This document shows, piece by piece, positions 32,736 to 41,196 of a stretch of DNA of 64,000 bases. The stretch is taken from the NCBI GenBank assembly GCA_037952775.1, contig JBANAY010000004.1:11842001-11906000 (forward strand). The letters are read 5' to 3'. A program made the position numbers and the translations under genes. How positions within the stretch are numbered: the first letter of the stretch is position 1; every line of letters starts with the position of its first letter. This DNA comes from Clonostachys chloroleuca. Taxonomy: Eukaryota > Ascomycota > Sordariomycetes > Hypocreales > Bionectriaceae. The notes below the pieces were generated by a model, which made no database searches, was not told the origin of the DNA, and worked only from the letters and a program-made list of their open reading frames with translations.

Positions 32736-35700
32736 TTAAGCATCACCAAATACTAGTAGGCTTTCAATCTTAACATCACCAAAGCCTTCACGATGCAGTA
32801 ACGCTCGTCCGCCATGTACGGGAAACTCGGCAACAACACTGACGGTGATGTCCTTGACAGTGACACCGACGCTTTGCAACAGCTGCAACACTGCGCAAAG
32901 TGTCTTCCCAGTGGCAAGCACATCGTCCACCACAACCACTGTTGACCCTTTGGAAACCACATTACTGCCCATCTCCATTACCTTAATCTTTGAGCCAGTA
33001 GGCCCTAAATTTGAGATATGCGATGGAAGCTTGGACATGGATACAGTGGGAGGAGGCAGTTTGCCAACCTCTCGGATAAGCGCCAAGCGCACATTGACCC
33101 TCGCAGCTAGAGCTGATGCAAATACAAAGCCACCAGCTTCACAACAAACTATCGTTTCAACCCGGGTCCAGTCACCTGAAAAATGAGTTTTCAGTAGAGA
33201 TGTACATAAGGATAGCCCATCTCGTAGTTGAGAGATGCCCAGTACATCACGAAACTTGATGCCGGGTCGTGGAAAGTTTGATATCGACCGTACCATGTCG
33301 GAAAGGCGATCCAGATCCTTTTCCAAGAATGGAAAGATTTGATCGTGGGCAAATTTGCTTATTGATTCCTTTCCAGTTACGTCATTGTTCATGACGAGAT
33401 CAGGTCGGTAACTTGGAACTGTGGATTTCGATTCATCGTCATGAATCTTATCATGAATCCAGTTGCCACAGTGAACCTCATTGTTGTCTTGGATTTCTCG
33501 ACGAACTCGCCGCGTATCTTCCTTGGCTTGGACGCGCAGCTCGAGCAGTTTGCTGTTTGGTACCAGTTGCGAAAAGGTCGCAACTGGTGCCTCGTCTCTC
33601 ATACCCGTGATGAACAGTACATCTACATCTGAAGCATTGCGTACCACTCTTATAAATTGATCCTCTGGAAGTTGAGGTCTTATTTGCACCTGTTCATGGA
33701 AAAACTGTGTCAATGCTCGTCGATGCTGCTCCTTGTATCCACGATCGCAGAGGAGACGGTTCAGATCGGCACCAGTGGCCGCTGCATATTCTTGTTTCAT
33801 CACCTCGCTGATGCTTACTGCGCGTGCCTCAAGTCTCTGAGCATTGAATAGAGAAGCCCAGAAGGTTGCACAATAGTCTTTGCCGGCACCGCTTTTGCCT
33901 GTGACAAGAATAATGAGCTTCGGCCTTGTGGATAGTTGAAGCGGACATGCATAAGCCAAAACGTTATACGGGTCCAAAAGAGATTTGAGGCGGGATAGAC
34001 GTGGCTGATTCGACCCAAAGGCAGCTCTAGCTAGGGGTGCATCTCGAGGGTCTGGCCCAAGGTCTGCACCGTATGCTCCGTTACTTAGAGGCAACAAGCC
34101 CATAGCAATTTTGTAAACCCATTGTATGGCCTCTTGAGCTGTAGCAGTTCCGTCCTGATTCCTAGGCCAGACGCCAGTTATAACACAAGCAAAGTCCCAG
34201 TCTCGACAGCCAAAAGCAGAGGCATGGCCCATAAGGTCATCGATCGCCCCGCCACCTTGTAGTAGATGAAGGTAACAAAGTCTGGAGGGCCGAGATTTTA
34301 GAGCCGACACCAGGATATTGTGGACATCTGGAGTCCCAATATACTTTAAGAATATGCATCGCTTGAATGAGGAGGTCTTTCCACTGCCGTGGCCGCCGTG
34401 CATTACGGATACATACATCTCGGTGTCAAACAGACCAACGCCGTCGACAATCTGGCGGTGATGTTCGCCTCCAAGAATTGCATATTCATTCTTGGATATT
34501 TCCAGAGGGTGCTTGGCCGTTGCGGACTCGAATATTGTCACCCCAAGACAAAGCCGATCATTATCCCAAAACAAATATCCATCTACGGAACAGTTTCGGG
34601 TGAGCTTTGTGGCTACTTGGTCTAGATGACCAAGCCTATGCTGTGGCTCATCATCAAGTGAGAATATCCAGTTCCGGACTGAATAGCTCAGAGCAGCACA
34701 GGACTTGACAGTGACGCTAACCACGATGCCAAAGTTTGTTCCGGCGCCTTTGATTGCCCATAACAAATCCTCTGCGTTGTCGGGGCGTATAGAACCGACT
34801 GGTCGACATTGAGCTGGTACATGGCCAATATGAATAATCCTTCCGTCGTCAACGGTGACCAAGACAGCACCTACAATTGCGTCGCACGTCAACCCGTGTG
34901 ATCTAGCCATGTGGCCGAAGCCGCCTTGAAGCCAGAGTCCCGCACCTACACTCGGCCGGGAGCCCAGTGGTACAGTCAAACCTGCTGATGCGGCCTTGCG
35001 GATGATATCACCAGTGTTGCAGCCAGCTTCCGCAAGGATCCATGGACCGTGATCAGACCTGGGGTCCCCTATTTCGTCGTCGGAAGAGACAATGTGTACT
35101 TGATTAAAGGCAGCCATATCAATTGATACAACATTTGGCCACAGGCAATGCCCGCTATGGCCCCCACCGATCACGGTCAAGCCGACCTTGCAGGCCAAAG
35201 CCCATTGGACGCAAGTTTGGATTTGTTGAACATCCTTTGGCACAACAACAGGGACGGGATGGCGAGAATAAGCCTCTCGGTTTTTAACTATCCTCTGCCC
35301 ATCACTCAGTGGTACACGTTTGGTTAGGGCTGGTAGCATAGTCGCATCTCGGGTAAAGGTCACCATGACGTTGGGCGAGCTAAACACGAGATACTCTGGA
35401 TGGTCTTGGTCGCGACGAGCAAGCGTACAGCACACTTCGCGCCACCTGAGTCGCACGACTTCATCCACATTAATGTCCTGCATGACAAGACCCGCAATGA
35501 GAGGTGTGAAACAGTCCAGTATCTCAGGGACATTTTGGATGCGGCTAATTCCGGTAGGGAACGAGGCCGTCTTATGGCACACTAAGTCGTCAAGTTGTAG
35601 AACTCCGTCACGATGAAATACCACAATCATCCCGCTCTCTGGTCGTTCAGCAAGCATATATCTAGCCTCTTTTAGAACTTTGTCCTTGAACTTCATGCCG

Positions 35701-36182
35701 TACATGCTGTGGCAAAAGAGAATGATGTCGAATTTCTCATCAAAATGGCTAGCACCAACGTCGCTATCTTCGCTTCCATCATCCAGAGTGAAAGGAATTT
35801 CTCGAACATCGGGCGGGCTTTCTGAACAAGGAAAAGGGTGCGAGGTCAGCCACTGTTTCAGTGATTGAAAAAACAGTGTGTTGGGCTCCAACGCAACATA
35901 TTTTCTGATCTTCTGCCCAATATGTTTAGATAGATCTCCAAGTATGCTTTTCGGACCTGGTCCGATTTCAAGCACTGAAATAGTACTGCGAGATTTAAGA
36001 AAATTATCTAAGAGGAGTTCTAGTTGCGGGATGATGAAGTCCTCGTATATTGACTTATCCGAGCACCGTCTTATGATGTCGAACCCAGCTCTGTATTGAG
36101 CATTGGATAGAGGCTTCGTTGGGGACATCATGGCCTGGGCTTCCTGCCTCAGAGCCGACTTCAACGTTTGAAGAGTCGCCAT
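32736..36182 (-). CDS. Four-domain fusion: methyltransferase, FAD oxidoreductase, PMVK-like kinase, APRT-like phosphoribosyltransferase
   Basis: An intronless 1148-residue protein with four recognisable enzymes in line. Residues about 1-265 are a class I SAM methyltransferase (motif I SVLEIGPGPKSIL near 68). About 300-745 is a BBE/GOOX-type FAD oxidoreductase: GGGHSGHC near 337 holds the His often linked covalently to FAD, LQGGFGHMARSHGLTCD follows, and the usual DPYNVLAYACPL closes it. About 752-945 is a P-loop kinase (VTGKSGAGKDY near 757) whose LKEQYA-like EVMKQEYAAATG, LLCDRGYKEQHRR and FITGMRDE blocks resemble animal phosphomevalonate kinase. About 955-1148 is adenine-phosphoribosyltransferase-like: NFPRPGIKFRDV, EVGKLPPPT and the PRPP loop VVVVDDVLATGKTL. 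All key motifs look intact. It is divergent from GTP cyclohydrolase I. I infer a multistep enzyme for a base- or pterin-derived compound; substrates are unknown, and no targeting signal is seen. Confidence 0.85.
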   Translation of the reverse strand: MATLQTLKSALRQEAQAMMSPTKPLSNAQYRAGFDIIRRCSDKSIYEDFIIPQLELLLDNFLKSRSTISVLEIGPGPKSILGDLSKHIGQKIRKYVALEPNTLFFQSLKQWLTSHPFPCSESPPDVREIPFTLDDGSEDSDVGASHFDEKFDIILFCHSMYGMKFKDKVLKEARYMLAERPESGMIVVFHRDGVLQLDDLVCHKTASFPTGISRIQNVPEILDCFTPLIAGLVMQDINVDEVVRLRWREVCCTLARRDQDHPEYLVFSSPNVMVTFTRDATMLPALTKRVPLSDGQRIVKNREAYSRHPVPVVVPKDVQQIQTCVQWALACKVGLTVIGGGHSGHCLWPNVVSIDMAAFNQVHIVSSDDEIGDPRSDHGPWILAEAGCNTGDIIRKAASAGLTVPLGSRPSVGAGLWLQGGFGHMARSHGLTCDAIVGAVLVTVDDGRIIHIGHVPAQCRPVGSIRPDNAEDLLWAIKGAGTNFGIVVSVTVKSCAALSYSVRNWIFSLDDEPQHRLGHLDQVATKLTRNCSVDGYLFWDNDRLCLGVTIFESATAKHPLEISKNEYAILGGEHHRQIVDGVGLFDTEMYVSVMHGGHGSGKTSSFKRCIFLKYIGTPDVHNILVSALKSRPSRLCYLHLLQGGGAIDDLMGHASAFGCRDWDFACVITGVWPRNQDGTATAQEAIQWVYKIAMGLLPLSNGAYGADLGPDPRDAPLARAAFGSNQPRLSRLKSLLDPYNVLAYACPLQLSTRPKLIILVTGKSGAGKDYCATFWASLFNAQRLEARAVSISEVMKQEYAAATGADLNRLLCDRGYKEQHRRALTQFFHEQVQIRPQLPEDQFIRVVRNASDVDVLFITGMRDEAPVATFSQLVPNSKLLELRVQAKEDTRRVRREIQDNNEVHCGNWIHDKIHDDESKSTVPSYRPDLVMNNDVTGKESISKFAHDQIFPFLEKDLDRLSDMVRSISNFPRPGIKFRDVLGISQLRDGLSLCTSLLKTHFSGDWTRVETIVCCEAGGFVFASALAARVNVRLALIREVGKLPPPTVSMSKLPSHISNLGPTGSKIKVMEMGSNVVSKGSTVVVVDDVLATGKTLCAVLQLLQSVGVTVKDITVSVVAEFPVHGGRALLHREGFGDVKIESLLVFGDA

Positions 36183-37067
36183 GATTGCGATTTGATAGAG
36201 AGAGGTATATGGTGAAGCTTGAATGACACAAATCTGCGCGGTATTGAAAACGTGTGTGGCAATTTTTGAACGAGCTTGTGTTTGCGGATTGATGAATCGG
36301 AATGGAATGGTTTGTGAAGGCTTATATATCTTTTTCTTTCAATTTCTTCTCCTTTTAACACTAGGCCCTATCATGCTTCGGAGTCGATTAGCCCATGCAG
36401 ATTATTGAAGCTCAACACCGCGTTGGCCTCTCTAGCCCAATGTGCAGTAGATGGTCTATCCACGGAAAGTTTGCTAAGCATTGTCCAATTAATTAAGACC
36501 ACGTAGAAGACCACGCAGGAGGTACGGACTCTATCGACAGCCGGTGAGTGTCTGCCTACTAGATAAGGTCGATGGGGTTGGCCTCCTGCATAACTTGATG
36601 CGCACTTTTTAATGCTTATTATCTCACCGAGCCCGGAAATGAAATTATCCGAGAACTTTTGTGTCACATCTACACCATCTCGAAGTCGTGGAACCGAGTA
36701 TTAGGCAGCAACTTTGCATGACACCGGAGTGCACATGAATGATAGTCGATTCAAGAATCTCATTGGTGCTTGGCTTAACATATGGACGGCCTCCCGCAGA
36801 AGGACATCCCGGAGGCATGCGACTCGCTGAGCTTGGGAGAAGACTGAGCAGGTAGATTCACGCCTCTGGCCGCTTCAGTCGCTGATATAATGCTCAGTTT
36901 ATTTGTCTTTTTCTGTAGTTCCAAGCTTAAAATAGAGCGCTTCTTGTAATGGTGCTACATTTATAAGCAGATCAAAGTCGTCGTTTGATTTTGTGAAGTT
37001 GAACCTTCTATTCCCTATATTCTGCATCTTGCATCTATACAGTCGTGAATCGACCTATTCCACGCCA
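36183..37067. promoter_or_regulatory. Shared divergent promoter of the fusion gene and GTP cyclohydrolase I
   Basis: About 885 bp with no gene seen. A TATA-like box for the fusion gene lies at 36321-36328 on the minus strand. The first coding exon of GTP cyclohydrolase I is itself inferred, so the exact right-hand border could shift. Confidence 0.5.
36321..36328 (-). promoter_or_regulatory. TATA-like box of the four-domain fusion gene
   Basis: TATATAAG on the minus strand, about 140 nt upstream of ATG 36182, followed downstream by a CT-poor leader. Confidence 0.5.
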
Positions 37068-38026
37068 ATGGCTATTCTAAGATGGTGTAAAACCTCTCCT
37101 AGGAAGAGATCCTACAATGACTTTAGCACCCCTTGCCTAGCTAACAACAAATCATTACCTATAAATCGTCGGTACCACAAAAGATTTGGGAGTCGGGTCA
37201 TCAAAAATGTTTGGGTTAAACCCCACCCAAAGCAGGATGCTCGGCAACGCACGCGTGCCAGGTCACGCAGCCCCATGCTAAGTATTGATGGCATAGGTTG
37301 TATGAGTGAACTACTATCTTTGTGAACTAGTTAGTATTTTTAAAGTGACTGACTGTTGCACATTTAGCTGAGTCTACCAAAGGAGCTCAAAGAGGAGAAG
37401 TCGCTGTACGTCTTGCAAAAATGGAAAGAGCTGTTCGAACTTTGCTAGAGTGCATAGGTGAGGATACCGAGCGCGAAGGTTTGAAGGACACACCTTCACG
37501 ATATGCCAAGGCCCTATTATTTTTGACCAAGGGATATCAGTCAAATGTGAAGGAGGTTGTCAATGGCGCACTCTTCCACGGAGGTCATGACCAGATGATT
37601 GTTGTCAGAAACATTGATATCTCCAGTCTTTGCGAGCACCATCTAGTTCCATTTATTGGAAAGGTAATTTTGCCATTCAATATCAGCAAAAAGAGCCACG
37701 ACTAAAAATTATATTCCTAGATGCATATTGGATATATCCCCTCCAAAATGGTCATCGGTTTATCCCAAATCGCACGAATCGCTGAAATTTTCTCTCGTCG
37801 CCTACAGATTCAGGAGCGCCTTACCGAAGAAGTTGCTCAAGCCATTGTGGATATTTTAAAACCTCAGGGTGTCGCTGTGGTTATGGAATCCAGCCATATG
37901 TGTATGGTTATTCGAGGCGTCGAGAAGACTAGCAGCACAACCTTAACTCGCTGCATGAGGGGCTGCTTTCAGCGTGAGGCTAGGTTAAGCGAAGAGTTTT
38001 TGCACCTTGTGAACGTGCGCCAATGA
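37068..38026 (+). CDS. GTP cyclohydrolase I, probable second copy
   Basis: Converts GTP to 7,8-dihydroneopterin triphosphate, the first step to folate, pterins and 7-deazapurines. The core is certain: exon 37368-37663 ([19 protein letters not shown] and [15 protein letters not shown]) joins 37721-38026 ([20 protein letters not shown]). Zinc ligands are visible: Cys and His in [10 protein letters not shown], Cys in [12 protein letters not shown]. The [14 protein letters not shown] and [13 protein letters not shown] blocks are typical. The 5' exon (37068-37296) is inferred: it carries a basic N-terminal extension and uses a weak GTTGTA donor; the three exons total 831 bp and 276 residues. Several positions differ from the strongly conserved fungal folate enzyme, which suggests a pathway-specific paralogue. 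Head-to-head with the fusion gene. Confidence 0.85.
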
Positions 38027-38606
38027 AAAATAAACTTTTGTTCTGAATTTCGCTCCTGGAGGAGTCTGGGTTGTGTGTTCAAGCGAATCGAGTTCCAGGA
38101 CGATCTTGAATCAACTGAGCGCGTGGAATATGATGCAGTTGTCTCAAAAAGCGTTCGTACTCTTCGGGCGTACCTTTTTCTTTTTATAAAAACAAATTAG
38201 AGAAACTTAACTTGTTGCTTTGAGCCGTGTGTACCAGGTCTTGACATCCGCCCCGGGCACTCCGTTGAAGAACAGGGAAGAAGGTTCACCGAAAAGCTTG
38301 ACATATCATGATTTAGAGAAATACTCGGTTCAAATTCGTGTTAGCCCCTGGCAAGGGCGAAGACTGATGGGCAGGGAGTTTTGATCCCGGCTGTGCAAGT
38401 AGGGCGAATTAGCGCCTGGCTCATCAATGCGACCACGGTTCTCCCCCACTTCTTGCCTCGGCTCTTGTGTCAATCGTACGTTTGATTCAAAGCAGTCTTA
38501 TGTTCCAAGAGGTACGCAATTTAGCTCTCGATCTTTTCCATTAGACCATTTCCTTGATATATATAAGGATTATTGAAACCAACGTCTCAGAGCTGTCACC
38601 GTCATT
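38027..38606. other. Intergenic, thioesterase upstream region
   Basis: About 580 bp without a gene. The TATA-like sequence at 38558-38567 lies close to the thioesterase start. Confidence 0.5.
38558..38567 (+). promoter_or_regulatory. TATA-like box of the thioesterase gene
   Basis: TATATATAAG, 40 nt upstream of ATG 38607. The short distance implies a very short leader or an alternative start. Confidence 0.4.
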
Positions 38607-39569
38607 ATGCCCATCACCGAGCAAATTAGTGTTGAGCACTTGCAGGATGGCAGATTCGTGTCTAAATTTACACCTGTTCGGTTTGGTAATCTACGAGCAA
38701 CATACGGAGGTAATACGATCGGGGTTGCTTTCAACGCTGCAAGTCAGACTGTTCCTCCTGGCTTCTCAGCATATTCTATCCTCGGCCACTTCCTCGGTCC
38801 AGCACTAAAAGAGCACAAGTTATACTGCAAAGTCCATGATACAAGGACAACAAGGACGTTTTCCACTCGCCGTGTAGAGGTGAGCCAGGAGCAGACCGAC
38901 GGCACTGTTCGAACTTGCTTGGAACTCACTGCCGATTTTCACGCTTCTGAGCCATCCATGCTGGAGTTCTCTGCCCAGCCTACTTTGGCATGGCCCAAGC
39001 CACGGGATTGCCCAGACCGTCATGAGTATGCGCAAGGAATGCTGGACAGAGGAGAGGTCAACGAGGCGCAGATGGAAGAGTTCCGGAAGTCATTCGATGA
39101 AGACAGAGACTACTTTGAGACGAGAGTTTGCACTGGAGGCATGGCGGCTCAAAACCTCACCGGTATCGCTGGAGGACTACCAACCACCCAGGACACCATT
39201 CCTGTTACCTCCAGGGTCTCAGCTGAGTGGTTACGAGCACGTGGAACATTCACTACGCAGGCCGAGGATATAGCAGCCTTGGCATTTATCATGGACGGGA
39301 CTCTGGCTTTCCTAGCACTGACACATAATCATCTTTGGGTAGATGCTGCGGGTCCATGCGGATCTCTTGACTTTGCGCTGAGGATCTTCGTGCCGCAGGT
39401 GAAGATGGGCGACTGGAATCTGAGAGAGCGAACTGTTCATCACAGCGGGAGTGGACGAACATATGCAGAGGGACGGTTGTTTGACGAGCAGGGCAAATTG
39501 CTAGCATCCATGACGCAACAGTGTTTCATGAGGGTACTTCGGAATGAAAAGTCGGGTTCGAAGATCTAG
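38607..39569 (+). CDS. Acyl-CoA thioesterase, TesB-like double hotdog
   Basis: Hydrolyses acyl-CoA to free acid and CoA. It is a single exon of 320 residues, normal for TesB/ACOT8-type enzymes. The N-terminal hotdog has GNLRATYGGNTIGVAFNAAS followed by HKLYCKVHDTRTTRTFSTRRV. The C-terminal hotdog has DGTLAFLALTHNHLWVDAAG, SLDFALRIF and TYAEGRLFDEQGKLLASMTQ, with the Asp/Gln positions of the family. The C-terminus GSKI is not a canonical PTS1, though SKI-type tails can act as weak peroxisomal signals, so the location is uncertain. It lies in the same orientation as GTP cyclohydrolase I, 580 bp downstream. Co-membership in a cluster is possible but unproven. Confidence 0.88.
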   Translation: MPITEQISVEHLQDGRFVSKFTPVRFGNLRATYGGNTIGVAFNAASQTVPPGFSAYSILGHFLGPALKEHKLYCKVHDTRTTRTFSTRRVEVSQEQTDGTVRTCLELTADFHASEPSMLEFSAQPTLAWPKPRDCPDRHEYAQGMLDRGEVNEAQMEEFRKSFDEDRDYFETRVCTGGMAAQNLTGIAGGLPTTQDTIPVTSRVSAEWLRARGTFTTQAEDIAALAFIMDGTLAFLALTHNHLWVDAAGPCGSLDFALRIFVPQVKMGDWNLRERTVHHSGSGRTYAEGRLFDEQGKLLASMTQQCFMRVLRNEKSGSKI

Positions 39570-39885
39570 GGAGCTCCTTTAACTGACAGACCAACTGTGA
39601 CAATCTAGACTCAAATTAAGCCTTGAGCAATATATCGTATGCGCAAAATATTCCATTGTTGGTGATCTATTGATAATTTCTTATGTTGAAGATCAACTTT
39701 AAGCGTTCAAGAATGGATAAATTCCTCAAATTGGATTTCCTATATGAATAACTAACTTACTCAACCATACTTAGGCCATGTCCGCCATTTAAATTCGTTG
39801 AATACTAGTCTTACATTCTTTTTGCGACCCGTCTTCTTTAAGCGTTGCGTATAGTTATCCTGATGGGAGCGATCTGTGAGATAGA
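39570..39885. other. Convergent intergenic region
   Basis: About 316 bp, AT-rich, between the thioesterase and F-box 3' ends. Nothing else is seen. Confidence 0.5.
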
Positions 39886-41196
39886 TCAGCTCCAACGCCT
39901 CCATGTGCGGAAATCCCCCCCCGGACCACACTTGAGTATGAATGCCTCTATACTATCTACCATTTTGTTTATCCCTACTTTGCTATCGAATTTCCAATAC
40001 GCGCCTCCCACTAAGCACAAGCATTTCAGTGATTTCGGAAGTAGTTGAGAATTAAGTGAGATGAAAGTCTGCCCACCGATCTCGCCGTCTTCGCACAGCA
40101 TGTACAGTGGAAGTTCGAGATACTCGAGGCGGTGGAGTTGACGGAAGCATTGTTCGATCTCCAGCGGACCCTGAGACGTGATTTCCAAGGTTGGGGAATG
40201 GCCCCAGTCAAGCGCAAGATTCTGAAGAGAATCCGCCCGGGCAACAAGAAGCTCGGCCAGTCGACTGGAATCAACCTCTCGAGTATCTAAAACGCTCCCA
40301 TAATCCAGGGCAAAGGTCCTCAGCCTGCGACACGCCCGAATGAAAGTTTCCAGCGCCTCCAAACACATGTCGGAGCAATTGAGAATAATCTCCTCGACAG
40401 TCGAAGTCCCAACGGGAAACTCGGTAAGATATGCGCTTTGGATATCGTCGTCATCTTCATCGCTTTCTCCGTTATATGGACGAGTCATCTCAATCCTGTA
40501 CCCGAAAAATGTCCGTAGGTTGGGTAGATAGAAGAATGGCGCCGAAAACTGGCCTTGCACACCAAATTCCGTGTCCCAATGTTTGTATTGGACGTACTGC
40601 AATCTGGCGAGGGGGAAGCGATCCAGCATTGCGTCCTCAGGGCTGTCGCGTAACCTTCGGGCAACTTGGCTAACGAAACATAAGACCAACTGTTCTTCGC
40701 CATCTTGACTTAATGACCCGATAAGAGGCACAGTGAAGTCAAACTCCACCAAATGACTCGCCCATAAGAGAATCAGCACCATGAAAGCGTCGTCTATACC
40801 CTCCGACATTTGCACCCCCATTCCCCGGAGCTGCGCAAGTGCGGGCCAGTCCCGGACGCCCGCAGTCACCAGTTGCTGCACCTCATCCTGACTGATGGCT
40901 AGTTCTTCATGACTATCTTGACGCGTACCAAAGTCTTCCACGTCCAGGAGCCTGATGTATCGTCGAAGACTCGGGTTGCGCAATAGGTGCAATGCGAAGC
41001 GATCAAATCTGGGAGAGTTCTCGAGGGCATCTTCTCCCCCCACTAGAGGCCAGCGCCGGACCAGAAAGGGGGTAGCAATGATATTCAGGCGTTTGTTTAC
41101 ATAAATCAAGCTGAACAGCGATTTGTGATCCGCATCGCTCAGGCGGCTGGAGATTCGAGAGAGCACCTCGTTTGGTAGATCCAGCAATTCTGTCAT
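39886..41196 (-). CDS. F-box protein with leucine-rich-repeat-like C-terminal region
   Basis: Probable substrate receptor of an SCF ubiquitin ligase. It is a single exon of 436 residues from ATG 41196; the open frame continues 25 codons upstream without ATG. The F-box is at residues 1-45: TELLDLPNEVLSRISSRLSD, then HKSLFSLIYVNKRLNIIATP. The rest contains Leu-rich stretches spaced irregularly (LEALETFIRACRRLRTFALD, LEYLELPLYML) and an acidic loop (ESDEDDDDIQ). Fungi have many such F-box genes of unknown target, often in variable regions. Partner and target cannot be inferred. Confidence 0.82.
   Translation of the reverse strand: MTELLDLPNEVLSRISSRLSDADHKSLFSLIYVNKRLNIIATPFLVRRWPLVGGEDALENSPRFDRFALHLLRNPSLRRYIRLLDVEDFGTRQDSHEELAISQDEVQQLVTAGVRDWPALAQLRGMGVQMSEGIDDAFMVLILLWASHLVEFDFTVPLIGSLSQDGEEQLVLCFVSQVARRLRDSPEDAMLDRFPLARLQYVQYKHWDTEFGVQGQFSAPFFYLPNLRTFFGYRIEMTRPYNGESDEDDDDIQSAYLTEFPVGTSTVEEIILNCSDMCLEALETFIRACRRLRTFALDYGSVLDTREVDSSRLAELLVARADSLQNLALDWGHSPTLEITSQGPLEIEQCFRQLHRLEYLELPLYMLCEDGEIGGQTFISLNSQLLPKSLKCLCLVGGAYWKFDSKVGINKMVDSIEAFILKCGPGGDFRTWRRWS

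Noticed and set aside
38300..38345. GGTTCAAATTC resembling a tRNA B box
   Set aside because: No matching A box or cloverleaf could be drawn around it; no tRNA or rRNA gene was found in the window by eye.
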